This document shows positions 1 through 11,153 of a DNA stretch of 64,000 nt, piece by piece (within the stretch, counting starts at the first letter, position 1; each line of letters starts with the position of its first letter). Under the pieces are notes generated by a model that did no database searches, was not told the origin of the DNA, and saw only the letters and a program-made list of their open reading frames with translations. Made by a program: the position numbers and the translations under genes. The stretch comes from Ustulina deusta. Lineage: Eukaryota; Ascomycota; Sordariomycetes; Xylariales; Xylariaceae. The stretch lies in contig JAJNNX010000043.1 of NCBI GenBank assembly GCA_023159155.1, positions 248,001-312,000 on the forward strand, in the 5' to 3' direction.

Positions 1-272
1 CAGTACTACCTGGGACTCGAACTGCCGGGTGGCGCTCCCGCCGGAACTTGTGCCAAATCTAGGTGTCCCCAATCCCGGCCAAGACGGGCGGAGTTTGTGC
101 TTTCTGCGGGGCAATTATCAGATTAACAGCCCATCTTCTCAAAGTCTTCGTTCATAGATGTGTCTCTTGAGTGGCTAGTTATATGCAAAAGCTGTTCTAA
201 TATCATAGGACAGTCTGCTCCTATCCTCTTAAATAATAACGTATCTGTTCTACGATATGGTCTGAAAGAGCA
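1..272. other. Upstream region of the CoA-transferase gene
   Basis: No coding sequence is recognisable here. It ends at the ATG of the CoA-transferase gene and presumably holds its promoter. I see no clear TATA or other defined element. Confidence 0.4.
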
Positions 273-2275
273 ATGGGTTCTCTCACAGAATACTCCGTCC
301 CGCACGAAGCAAGGGACCTCTTCGAAGATGGCATATTGCGGAACCCGTTACAAAAGGACCTTCCATCTGGTCTTGAGGACCTTGCTAAACATGTGCATTT
401 TAAAGGCTCAAACCGGCCTAGTGTTCCGATAAATTGGCGGTTTGCAGAAAGCATTTCTGCACTGAAAGCCTTCGAGGCTACGATGTTGAATCTTCTCGTG
501 TCACGCAAGTATAATGTTGAACCGTCAGATATTACTATCAATACGTAAGTTCACCGGCCTCAGCATCCATCACAACCTTGCAATGACTCTGATGACTAGT
601 GATCATGCAACATTGTTTATTATGAGTCCTCTAGTAGCAAAGTGGCTCAAAGTCGGGCAAGCCGTCCCAATCGACCTATTCGGTTCAGAAATGGCGGGAC
701 ATTTCCCTGATCGGGATCTTCATCGCGCCGCCGAGGGGCTGCACAGAAGTCTAACCACTAACATCTACAAAACGAAAGACGGTAAATGTTATCACGTCCA
801 CGGTATGTAAATCTCTATTCCGTACTTTATTAAGGAATTCGGACATTGGGTTAATCACCTCTACCCTAGGAAGTATGAATCCCGACAAGTCATTGACTGC
901 CTTGGGCCTCCCACTATCTGGAAAGGCAGATGACACCTATGATTCGGTGGTTGAAACTTTTCAAGCCCAGATCTCACAGCTTGACGCAGCCGAAATTGAC
1001 GAGCTTATGAATGAACAATATAAGCAAGCCGGGACGATTGCTTGGACGACGGAGGAATACTTTGCTAGTGAACATGGTCAGGCGAGCGGGCGCGTTGGAC
1101 TCTATGAACTCTCAAAGACCGGTTCCCAATCAGCGAGCTGGTGGCCGACGAACGGCAGCTATCCACCATCTCCTAAAAGACCCCTAGCTGGTCTCAAAGT
1201 TGTTGATCTTTGCCGCGTTATTGCTGGCCCGGCAATCACTCGCAGCCTCGCAGAGATGGGGGCCAGCGTCATGCGGATTACGTCCCCACTGATCACCGAC
1301 CTATCAGCCCTTCATCAGGATCTGAACTGGGGAAAATGGAACGCATCATTACATCTCAAAGATGAGGCCAACAAAGAGAAACTGAGGGCACTAATCAGGG
1401 AAGCGGATGTAGTCGTTGACGGGTACAGGCCAGGTGTTATGGAACGTCTTGGATTCGGCCGGGAAGCCATCTTCGACTTAGTCAAAGACCGCGAGCGTGG
1501 CATCATCCACGTCCGAGAGAACTGCTACGGCTGGCATGGACCTTGGAGCCACCGAAGTGGTTGGCAGCAAATCAGCGATGCTGTCAGTATTTCCACCAAC
1601 CCAAGTTTTCAACTGACTCACGTTTCTCTAGTGCTGCGGCGTGTCCCGCGCTTATGCGAAAGCGATGGGGAATGATGAGACTGAGGCTGTGACCCCTGTC
1701 TTTCCGAACTCCGACTACTGGTAGGTGGGAGTCCACAAGACTAGCAACTGCTTCTACTAACTACCTACAAGTACTGGTGTCGCTGGTAGCACAGGCGTCC
1801 TAGAAGCACTGATAAAGCGTGCTCAAGACGGGGGCAGCTATGGTGTTGATGTGAGTGGAACCAGAAAGCATTTTACATGTTATTATATAGAAACTTATAT
1901 TCTCACAAGGTATCTCTGAATTACTACTCGCAATGGCTCGTCCGATCTTGCGGCACTTACAGCGACGAAGTCTGGCAAGAATTATGGCAAAGGCATGGAT
2001 CACCTGCTTTCCGCCATTATCATTCTATGCTTCATATGCTACCAGCGATGATGAAGTTGCTCACACAACACGATTCCGAGACCTTGTTTGATCCTAGTTT
2101 CTTCCAACGTATGGAGTCCAAAAACCTTGCTGTAACTTTCATTCGGCCAAAGCCTGTTGCGCAATTTGCAAGCGGCGTTGAACTTCGTTATCATGTGGGC
2201 ACGCGCGGCAATGGTGTCGACCAGCCTGTTTGGCCGAAAGATCTCACGGTAGAGGTTGTCACGGGAGATAATTAA
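273..2275 (+). CDS. Class III CoA-transferase (CaiB/BaiF family)
   Basis: Predicted enzyme that moves a CoA group between carboxylic acids. Six exons join in frame to 573 aa: 273-544, 600-802, 870-1582, 1632-1720, 1772-1850 and 1910-2275. The five introns (49-67 nt) have GT-AG ends (GTAAGT, GTATGT, GTCAGT, GTAGGT, GTGAGT). Family signatures seen are VVDLCRVIAGPAITRSLAEMG at the start of the domain, LNWGKWNASLHL, DGYRPGVMERLGFG (equivalent of NFRPGVMERLGL in formyl-CoA transferase), and PVFPNSDYCTGVAGS across exons 4/5. Fungal members of this length carry an N-terminal half with a second, weaker domain, as here. The substrate cannot be read from the sequence. The gene is intact, converges on the hydrolase to its right, and lies in an accessory catabolic-looking neighbourhood. 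Confidence 0.9.
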
Positions 2276-2609
2276 GGATTGGGGCCTATTCACCTATATT
2301 AGCGTATATATTTGTTTAGGTGCTTACGGAAATTTTCGCAAGTCTAAAATCTTATGTCTTAGTTGGAACTCGTCACTGCTTTACTTGCCAGCGAACTCTC
2401 TCACCATTTTCAAGCCTGAGGAAATATATTATTTACGCACACAAAATGGTGCGCTTTAGGGACACTATACAGTAAGTCTGGGGGCCTTGATAGAATGGCG
2501 AAAAAAAAGGTTATCAGTTAATACTATTTCTACCCTATGGGTAACTAGTTACAGTCCACTCATCAATCAATTTTGCCTATAAAACGGAAAGAAGTAGTCA
2601 TGGCTTTAT
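2276..2609. other. Convergent intergenic region
   Basis: This 334-bp AT-rich spacer lies between the 3' ends of the CoA-transferase (+) and the isochorismatase-like hydrolase (-). It should contain both 3' UTRs. No gene or repeat is seen. Confidence 0.5.
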
Positions 2610-3451
2610 CTAAGGGAGCACGTCTTCGCCTGACTGGATCGACCCCGCCTGGATAGCGGCACGATGGGCACGGGCAACCATGCCGTAGGCTGGATAATAA
2701 CGATCGAGGACGGGGAATATCTCGGCGGCACCAGGAGTGTTTCGCCAATCACGCATCAACTCGCAAACAACCGCGAAGTAGGATACGATTTGAACTCCGG
2801 CATCGCGCATGCGATCATTCGCGTTCTCGCGGATGTCGACGGTAGTCGTGCCCGACGCCTCATGGTTCGCCCACACGCTATATCCGGCGTCACGAAGAGA
2901 GAGCGCAAGGAAAGCCGTGCCTGTATTTCGTGGTCAGAGAGAGAGAGAGACTCAATCTCACTACTACAAGTGAAAAAGGCACTTACAAACATCGGTAACG
3001 ATCCCAGCTACGATCATCTGAGACTTGTTGGTGGCCTTCACTGCGGCCCTGAATTCCTCGTTATCCCAGGCGTTCACCTCGCCCTGGCGTTTCACGACCG
3101 AGACATTGGGGTATGACTCCAAGAACTCATTGGGTAGCGGGCCATTGGGGCCTTGTACGAAGTATGTTAGTTCTGAGCAGATTGCATGGTCTGTGAATTC
3201 ATATTACCTGTCTCAGCCGATGTAGACATGATGACGGGGAGGCCGAACATTTTGCCAATCTCGGCATGGGCGTATATTGCGTTACGATACTGGGTCGCGT
3301 CGTAGTCTCGAGCCAAGCTAAATAGGCCTTCCTGCATGTCGAGAATGATGAGAGCCTAGGGGAACGTAAGTCAAGGGACTGGTGGAGGCCTAGACGATAG
3401 TCGACTAACCGCATCGTTCTTGTCGAGCCTTTCGTACTTGTACGCACCCAT
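2610..3451 (-). CDS. Isochorismatase-family cysteine hydrolase (YcaC-like)
   Basis: Predicted small alpha/beta hydrolase of the isochorismatase superfamily, 221 aa. Exons on the minus strand are 3451-3410, 3355-3208, 3151-2987 and 2920-2610, with GT-AG introns. The conserved triad is visible: Asp20 in LDMQEG, Lys84 in VVKRQGEVNAW, and Cys119 in VTDVCTAF. The Cys codon is split by the third intron. Spacing and length match E. coli YcaC-type hydrolases, which act on amide or related bonds with unknown physiological substrates, better than true isochorismatases. The third intron contains a short GA repeat. The MlrC-type peptidase and MFS transporter downstream suggest a catabolic or detoxification role; that is inference. 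Confidence 0.9.
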
Positions 3452-6400
3452 ATTGACAGCTAATACAATGTTCTAGTGTAAGAGTTTAAGTTGTAAAATC
3501 GAATCTCTGAAGACTTTTAGGAGAGGAAGGGATGGTTGACTGATGGTTAGAGAACTTGTGGCTCATAGAGGGTTTTACGGTCCTATTTATATTGTCTGCT
3601 TCTGTTGGGTTTTACTCACCACGTTAGTTGTTTATGCTCGCTGTCTCCTTTGCCAACCATTTGATCCAATCTCTCACGCTCTCGGTGTTGATGCGTAATT
3701 GGCCATTCTGGTTGGGAGTCTCTCTCGGCTCTCCAGCTGCATCACTCCCGCACTAATCCTGCAACGCTTCACTCTGACATTCGCTTATCAAGGTTTACAA
3801 AAACTCCACTGTGACGACAAGTCGATAATTTTGCGTATAGTATACCATGCGAGAGTATTAGATATTATTCTTAGCAGAAGTCCTGCATACATCCAGTTGT
3901 CATCGTGAACTTTCAGCTGTCACTCATGCATGAAATAAGCGTATGTGCGCAGGTAATCCAATGCAACGCAGGGCAATGGGCCGCTACCATAACGCAGCCA
4001 ATCGGACTTGCGCGACCGCAATAACTAATGGAAAGTGGCGTCTAGATGTAGCGCTTTGTAAGGTGATGACTGAGCCACCTGGTGATACTTCTATACAAGT
4101 GAGGATAGTAATTCATTACAATATTTTGACAAACACGCTACTATCCTATGTAAGGATAAAATTTTCCAGTTGTAAATCTAGACTCTTTATCAACCCAAAT
4201 ATAATGATGTCTAGATGATGACTAACTTTTATGTGCACTTAGTATACATTAGGTAGATGTCTTTGAGTGCAGCAACACGGATGCTGCAGTGCGTTCTTGG
4301 CATCCCACATCGTTGACCGCCAAGCTTGACATTAGGTAACCCTGAATAACGACAGGAGACATTTAACTTTCTTGCCAGCATTGGAAAGAAATGATCTACG
4401 CTAACTAACCATAGCCTCATATGCGTCAACTTCCACTAGGAGATATCAATTTTCCGCCACTAGTTGTATTTCCAAAGCCCGCAATAGTCAGTCACCCAAA
4501 ACCAGATTACAATATGCTTTGCAAGCGGCTAAGAAGGCTTTAATGAGTCGTTAAAAGGACAAATAAGACATTCGTCCTGCCTCTGTAAAAATAAACATGC
4601 AATACAACTATTCCTATCACCAACTGATTCAGTATGACCTATTCACACAAATTTACACAATACCTGATACCATCCCGAATTCTTGTTATGCCTTTCCGAC
4701 CGCCCATCGACAGAGTTGATCGCGGCCAAAGTGGTTAGTATCATGCTTAATCAGATTAATTTATTTCATGGGATACCGCTGAAGGCGAGGAAGGTGCATA
4801 AGTCTCTACCTAAGATGACGTCTCTGTGCAGTTGGATCTCCCAGGTTCGTACAGGCTGTTGGGCCCCTTTTTCATGGGTTGTCTTTGTGTCTAATCAAAA
4901 TCTGACAGGTTTATAAATGCAAAACCTGTTGCCCTATCCACTGAGCCATCTTCGGCATCCTATCGGTTGCAAGTGGTGACAACTCATCGATTCAGTCGGT
5001 CTGTGGCCTTGTCTCAGAGGCATATTCGAGACCGAAATTTCCAGAAGAGGGTAGGTTTCCGAGCCTGGTCCACGGTAGCGTGTTGCTACGTGGTGAAAGG
5101 TGTAGGCATGACACGATACTCTCCATAACAGTGGCGATTTTGTAGAACAGCCCCTGAGCTTGGTTGCATTGGGCCGAGATGTAATACACTGGTTAGCGTT
5201 GGCTTGCGAAGCCTACGCTTGTTGGCAGTGGAGCTAGAAAAATGTGCTCACCTTTCACAGGAAAGAAGCATGAGACTAATGCCGGTGAGACTGAAGATAT
5301 TCTCCACAATGAGAATCGATGAGAGATAACGCACCCGCCAGTGTTCTCTGCACGGCCGTGAGGGGGTACCCGACGTTTCTTTCGCCTTCTTTCGTAGGTC
5401 TCGACTACCATTGAAGCGGTATGGTTGAAGATCTCCTTGTTCACTGAGGCCTTTTGATAGGCTAGGGCTGGAAGCCACACTGACTATTTTTTAGGTTGGG
5501 TTCAAGAAACTGCTAACACATAATGGCCCCTCCTTGAAGATATACCACTTCTTCAAGAGAACTTGAGACCACTGGATTATTGGACCTATCATCTTGACGG
5601 TAGGGAAATGTTGGGGGGTGATCACTCCAACCCATGTTTACTTTGCCATCGAGCCAGGGAGAAAATTTTTCTCTTCGGAGGTAAAGTCAGGGTTACTCAT
5701 TAGCGACGTGTTAGTGACCAGAGTTTCTCTTCTCTAATAGGCCTGACGCTCATTGATAGGCACAGCAGAGACTGCAAATAAGACCATACCCCTGCTCCGC
5801 CTCTACAATACGGGTACCGGAACTCAGATAGGTGATGGCCAATATCTCTTGTATTTTAGTCATTCTCCTTTCACTCAAGCTGCTCAAGTCATAGCTTGTC
5901 TCGTCCACCCTCCTTATTCTTCTCCCGCATGCTCTTCGCCTCTACCATGAGTAATCCCCTACAGACATTCAAGGTGTAAATTTGAATAGCCTCTTGATAC
6001 AGGTACTGTGAATTACTGGTAGCTTTTGATATTGTATGTATGAGATTAAGAGTGGTTATTAGGTTCGTTTGGCCCGGCCGAGGATAGAGGAATAGTATAT
6101 AGATGATGTAAGAACATCGCACCTAATATTACGCCAGGGAGGCATAAGTGTACTTAGGATCACTGATTTCTATGTCTCCTTTTTCCATCCTTCTCCCACA
6201 CCTCAGCTAACCCTAACTATGTTTTGGCCTAGTGCGAATGCACGACTGTAGCAAAGTAGAATGGACAGTGTGTGTATGAGGACCCCTATAGTGTATCCCA
6301 GGTCCTTTTTTACACTACTTCAACAATATGAAAACCGACCACAATTGCTCCGCAATCAGTTCGTCTCCAAGGTTTGGAGGAAGTTGAACAGTACAAAGGA

Positions 6401-6657
6401 GTGTAATTACCAGCATGATTTGAGACTATCGATAACTTGAATCGGAGTTCGATTTAGTGCGTTAGAATGGTCAGCTTGTATTCAACAGTTAAGACATGCG
6501 TGTTTATGCAGTGGATCAGACAGCTATATTTTTTCCCTGACACTGTGTATTGATCACTATCTAGTACATCGAAATTGGGTCCTGCTATAGTAGCTGTTTA
6601 CCCGGGAAGGTCTCGGCACACCACTATCGAGATGTCTATTCTGGTATCTGGCTTTGG
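3452..6657. other. 3.2-kb gene-free spacer
   Basis: No reading frame here has recognisable homology or intron structure that would make a gene. Only short random frames occur, the longest about 95 codons on the minus strand near 5.2-5.5 kb with no known motif. The one structured item is a degenerate tRNA-like sequence near 4.9 kb, listed separately. Confidence 0.5.
4885..4957 (-). other. Degenerate tRNA-like sequence
   Basis: Read on the minus strand, this stretch has a perfect A-box-like block (TGGCTCAGTGG) and then an 8-bp hairpin ACAGGTTT/AAACCTGT in the position of an anticodon arm. A weak B-box-like stretch (GATTTTGATTAG) follows. The 3' side of an acceptor stem pairing with GCCGAAG is missing, so it is not a functional tRNA as written. 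It could be a mutated tRNA copy, a tRNA-derived SINE fragment, or chance. Confidence 0.3.
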
Positions 6658-8178
6658 TCAAGAGGAACTAAGCCTTTCGTTAGACATATCGACAATCCTA
6701 CAAGACAAATCAGGCTCCTCGAATTCACGATCAAAGGGCCACATCGGCCTCAAAATACGCTTATGGCCGAGTCGCACCAGATCCTGGTCAACGCCACCGG
6801 GTGTGAGACCCAGCATCCAGTCTAGAGCCATATCGTAGAGTTGTGGTTCCAAGTATCCGATCTTAACAATGACGATGTTCGCTGATCGAGGAGCGAGGTT
6901 AAGCTCAGTGAAGTCTCGCTCAAGGTGATAAGGCTTTCGCAACTTAGTGAGAATGGCGTAGACACTGCCCACTTGCAGCACAATTTCGATGGCAGCATGG
7001 CGGTCTCCATGCTTGATAGCATGGACTCTCCCAGTCATCGTTAGCGGTCCGGCATGGATGTCGTCCACTTCCGCACCCGCCGTAACGGTGATCACAGATC
7101 CTACACCCGCTTCAACTGCCTTCTCTACAGCTCTGGGCCCGGGTACACTAGCATAAATGACCACTGGTCCTGATTCGTCCTTGAACTCAGAGCGTGCTAG
7201 CAATTGCGTAAGACCCCACGTTACATCTCCTGAGCCGCCAGCTGTTGGGTTGTCGCCAGAGTCGGAAATGAAGAATGGCCGTTTATCAGACTGTAGAGCT
7301 GCGTCGATGCACTCCGTGAAAGTTCCCGTCGGCGCAACGAATTTGAAATCCTTGTGAGCATCCCAGAATATCCGGGCCAATTTCTCTGCACCATTCGAAA
7401 TTAATTCCTTATCCCAGCCCGTCACAACTACCACGGCCCGATTTCTAGGCTCATCAGCCCAAGCGTATCCGACCCATATTGCCGCATCTATCACACCTTC
7501 AGTAGCCTCAATCATCGGAACGGCAGCGTAAATGTGGGCAGCGGGTTCATCGCGTGTTGATGTTTGCTCACCAGGCAGCAACACTGGAAGGGGTATCCAA
7601 GCCTTATAGGGGCGAAAAACGTCGCCATTATCACGGCGATTGATCAAGTTAAGGAGGTTTCTACAAGCGCGCTCCTTTGTCTCAGCGACATCAACATGCG
7701 GCGCAGTTCGGTAACATGTAATCAAATCTGTTTGGTGTGCCAGCTGCAGTGACACGTTCCCGTGGAGATCCATTGATGCAGACACTAGAACATCCGGGCC
7801 GATAACCTCTCGACAACGCCTAAGAAGCTCGTACTCTGCGTCATCAAGACCTTCGACGCACATGGCACCGTGAATATCGAACCACATGCCATCAATCGTT
7901 ACCGATGCCGTAATCTCTTTGAGGCGAGACAGGATCTCGGCGGAGAGTGTCTCGAACGTATCTCGGGTCACAATACCGCTTGGAAGAGCATGGCCAATGA
8001 GTGCGCCACGCCAGTCTACAGCTTCGCCAAGAGTCGATCCTGGTTGAATGAAGGGGTACTTCTCGATGACTTCATCGCCTCTGTGGGGATGAAATGCTGG
8101 CGCGTGGGTTCTTGAGGCGGAGAATGTCGACGTCTCACACGCTAGACCAGCAACGACGATCACGGGACGGCGAGCCAT
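6658..8178 (-). CDS. MlrC-like M81 family metallopeptidase
   Basis: Uninterrupted 506-aa protein of the MlrC/M81 family, whose founder (microcystinase C) cleaves linear peptides in bacterial microcystin breakdown. Other members have unknown substrates. The N-terminal domain shows the ACETSTFS start, WFDIHGAM (Asp101, His103), SMDLHGN (Asp137, His139) and APHVDVAE (His161), which are the probable metal-ligand positions. The C-terminal MlrC domain has the Gly-rich DNPTAGGSGDVTWG motif. The gene has no introns, unlike most neighbours, and the family is mostly bacterial, so old horizontal transfer is possible. A hydrophobic first segment (PVIVVAGLA) is the first beta strand, not a signal peptide. 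It is likely cytosolic. Confidence 0.92.
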   Translation of the reverse strand: MARRPVIVVAGLACETSTFSASRTHAPAFHPHRGDEVIEKYPFIQPGSTLGEAVDWRGALIGHALPSGIVTRDTFETLSAEILSRLKEITASVTIDGMWFDIHGAMCVEGLDDAEYELLRRCREVIGPDVLVSASMDLHGNVSLQLAHQTDLITCYRTAPHVDVAETKERACRNLLNLINRRDNGDVFRPYKAWIPLPVLLPGEQTSTRDEPAAHIYAAVPMIEATEGVIDAAIWVGYAWADEPRNRAVVVVTGWDKELISNGAEKLARIFWDAHKDFKFVAPTGTFTECIDAALQSDKRPFFISDSGDNPTAGGSGDVTWGLTQLLARSEFKDESGPVVIYASVPGPRAVEKAVEAGVGSVITVTAGAEVDDIHAGPLTMTGRVHAIKHGDRHAAIEIVLQVGSVYAILTKLRKPYHLERDFTELNLAPRSANIVIVKIGYLEPQLYDMALDWMLGLTPGGVDQDLVRLGHKRILRPMWPFDREFEEPDLSCRIVDMSNERLSSS

Positions 8179-8604
8179 CGTTGAAGTATCGCGGAAAAGG
8201 CAAGGGGCGTAGTATACGTTGGGCTGTTAATATATCTATTTAACTGAACCCTAGAGAACGATAAAGTAAGACTGGGGATTGGCACATAGTGTCGTGTGTG
8301 GGGTAAAGGAGGATCCCATGCGTTCCAGAATGCTACCCAGCCATTGTCATCATGCGATGTTTGCAGCTGAAGAGTTTAGATAGAATATATAAACCCACTT
8401 CAAATCTAATAGTTCTACCTTATAGCAGAATTGCTACGAAATTAATGCATCCATTTGTCGAAAAAAGAAAAACCCCCCTGTGTTTAGTTAAAGGGGGTTT
8501 AATAAAAATAGACACAATAATTTCCAATGAGACGATAGTGAATTATCCAACTCGATCAATTTCGATTCCACTATGGCAAGAACGCTTACCCCGTGGGATC
8601 GCCG
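8179..8604. other. Intergenic region between MlrC and MFS genes
   Basis: This 426-bp AT-rich spacer contains the MlrC promoter and the MFS 3' flank. It includes a small inverted repeat near 8470-8510 (AAACCCCC...GGGGGTTT) that could fold into a hairpin. No gene is seen. Confidence 0.45.
8470..8511. repeat. Small inverted repeat (hairpin) in MFS 3' flank
   Basis: Left arm AAACCCCC and right arm GGGGGTTT are separated by about 15 nt. It lies about 100 bp past the MFS stop codon. It might be a 3' UTR structure; its function is unknown. Confidence 0.4.
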
Positions 8605-10353
8605 CTACCTCGCTGTCTCCTCGCTCGGGGCCCCTGACAATTGGTTCGTCTTCTTGTGCTTATACTTATTTCGAAGAGACACCCATGTTATGCCAGCGGG
8701 CCCGATGATAGATATTGTCGACAAAATGAGTCCAACTTGGTAGGCCTGTACAAGGGCGGCATTGTATACAGTTACGACCTGCTCGACGTCGTCAGGGGGC
8801 ACAATCTGCCTGAGTTCCGTAGCCCCGAGTTCAATGATGGAACGGGTGTCGATGCCCTCTAAGCCCAAGGCCGACACTCCCGACACGAGTTTCTGGGCGA
8901 AGACGCTTAGGGCCACGCTGACAAAGATCGCGGCACCACCCAGATTCCCAAGCTGCATGATGCCCGTTCCAGGTCCAATGTCCTCGAGTGCCAGAGCGGT
9001 CTGCGTGATTACAAATGGCTGCTGAAACCCAACCCCCGAGCCGATAGCGAAGAGCAATTGGAAACCTATCCAACGCCCGGGACCCGTGTCCGGGAAAAGT
9101 AAGGTCAATAGGCCGGCGCCAGTGGACATTAGAATGCTCGAGACCCAGATCCAGGGGAGGTGAGATCCAATCTTGGAGGTGAGCGATCCGGCAACGAATA
9201 TGAATACGGCATTGCCTAGGATAAGAGGGAGGTAGTCTACACCAGAGGAGATCGGTGTGACGTTCTTTATAGCTTGGAAGTAGAGGGGGATGGTAAAGAT
9301 GTATAAATTGAATGCGGAACCTTGGGCAAAGGCGAAGAAAGCCCCGAAAGCCACGTCGGGAATTTTCATTATGTGCTTAGGAATGGTCGTATTTTTATCA
9401 TCCTGCACGACCTGTGCAATGATTAAGATGACTGATAAAATTGCGAAAACAGTGAATAGGGCAATGATACGTCTGTCTGACTAAGGATACACGGTACCTC
9501 CCCATTGTAAGGCGATGAGGAGCGAGGCAACGCTCGGAATCAATGTGAAAGTTCCTATGGGATCAAGACGCGCTATCACAGTTCGTAGAGGCAGGCGATG
9601 CCCTTGAGTACTGGGAGGAAGACGTCTTAACACGGCGAGAAGAAGAACAGCGGCGACAGCTCCGAGAGGCAGGTTAATATAGAAATTCCATCTCCACGTG
9701 GCCTTCTCCGCAAGAGCACCTCCGAGGATAGGTCCAATAGCACTAGCAACACCGTAGATAGCGCCTATCAAGCTGACAAACAGTGGTCTTCGACGAATAG
9801 GTGTGACGTGAGCTATGATATTGAGTGCGCCGCTGGTAATGCCGGCAGCTCCCGTGCCGGCTATGGCGCGACCTGCAATCAATACCGCGCTCGTCGGTGC
9901 CACGCCAGCGATTAGCGAGCCGATCTCGAACAATAGCAGGGCACCAAGAAACACTAGACGCAGCGGTAGGATCTGGTACAGTTTGCCATAGAAGAGCTGG
10001 AACGAGGCGTTGGTAAGGAGGTAGGCACTGCCGTACCCGCCCACGTCGTCGAGGCGTTTGAAATCATCGGTTATGCGAGGGATGGCCGTAGCGATGATGG
10101 TATCGTCGAGTGCTTGACAAAAAACAGACAGCATGAGAGACGACAGTATCAGGAATAACTTCCAGCCTTGCGCGTGATATTGCCCCTCGCCTTCGGAGCC
10201 TGCCATTGCCGTAGGAATGTCTTCCGTTTCATCTCTTTTTTCACGCTCAGGACCTAAACCCTCTCTAGGCATTCCTTCTACAGAATTATCTGGAAGTGAC
10301 ATAATATTGCCATCTCTTGGTGCAGGGACAATGCCGACCGTTGGTTGTTCCAT
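8605..10353 (-). pseudogene. DHA2-type MFS drug transporter with an in-frame TAG
   Basis: Encodes a 14-helix major facilitator of the DHA2 drug:H+ antiporter class found in fungal clusters. The reading frame spans 582 sense positions without introns. The N-terminus is cytosolic and acidic (about 75 aa). Motifs seen are LDDTIIATAIPRI (helix 1, antiporter signature), the helix 4 region GRAIAGTGAAGI, GPILGGALAEKATWRWNFYINLP (motif C region) and ALQWGG. The frame is broken once: codon at 9483-9481 is TAG, between VYP and SDRRIIALF. Family members have Trp there (QWGG..Y.WS..RII.LF). The rest is intact on both sides, so the lesion is young or tolerated. A rescue intron around it would be only 25 nt and is not credible. 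It could be a nonsense allele, a RIP-type mutation (CCA to CTA on the plus strand), or an A-to-I editing site restoring Trp. Confidence 0.85.
9481..9483 (-). other. In-frame TAG at conserved Trp of the MFS transporter
   Basis: The minus-strand codon is TAG, flanked by CCT (Pro) and TCA (Ser). The same reading frame continues open for 291 further codons. A single G-to-A change from TGG explains it. Confidence 0.85.
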
Positions 10354-11153
10354 AATGTGTCTATGTCGTTAAGATTAAATCGACGAGGATGCTTTGACTT
10401 CGCAGACTGTTTGAATAGATGTATTGTTGGTGTAACTAAGTGATTCGTGTTGCTTGCAGGAAGGTGGAAATAATAATTACGTCAGGGAAATAAATTTAAT
10501 CACCAAAATCGATTTATAATCCTCATTAACTAACTTACCAAAGGTATTATTTTATGTATTCCTTAATCCCGTATTTCCGATGGAACACAAAGAGCCGCCG
10601 TTAGTACTTAATAACAAGGGCCGAAACTAGGGCTCAATATTAGGGGATAACAAGGTACGGTTTGGAGAATAGACCCAAATTGCGAATAATCTTCTAAGGT
10701 GCTAGGTGTCCTTATGGCTTCTCTCAAGCCTCTCAAATACAAGACGGGAATGCTGTTTCTATATATAATTACAACTTAATCGGGGTATAGATGTCACCGA
10801 GGCCAGAAATATGTCTGAAGAACTGAGTACCTACTAAAGGCCGACACAATATGCATTCAAGTCCAAAACCTTCGATCCATAACATATATCGCGTACAAGC
10901 CTCGTTTACAAGCTTCGTCTACAAGCTTCGTTCGGTGTATTACCATGTTATTAGAGGATCTGGTTTGGCTGGTGCGGAGTATCTCACTAATATCCATCAT
11001 GATTTTCAAGAGTTTGATGTATGTCATATTTTACTCATCTCTGGAGTACATTCCTCAAAGCTTTGCTAGCAGGCCTCGGAAACTCAGCAAAGCATCAACT
11101 ATCTTGTGTACCAGGCCTAGTTGAAAACTGGTAAAATAGAAGCTGCTACTAGC
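10354..11153. other. Intergenic region upstream of the MFS gene
   Basis: This 800-bp AT-rich spacer is the 5' side of the MFS gene and the 3' side of the SDR pseudogene. It contains a short 13-bp tandem repeat at 10894-10932. No gene is seen. Confidence 0.45.
10894..10932. repeat. 13-bp tandem repeat, three copies
   Basis: Three head-to-tail copies of TACAAGCYTCGTY, two differing by single T/C changes. It lies in the spacer between the MFS and SDR genes. No function is evident. Confidence 0.8.

Noticed and set aside
9458..9492. Intron covering the MFS TAG
   Set aside because: The only available GT...CAG pair is 25 nt long, and the residues on both sides align directly with family members.
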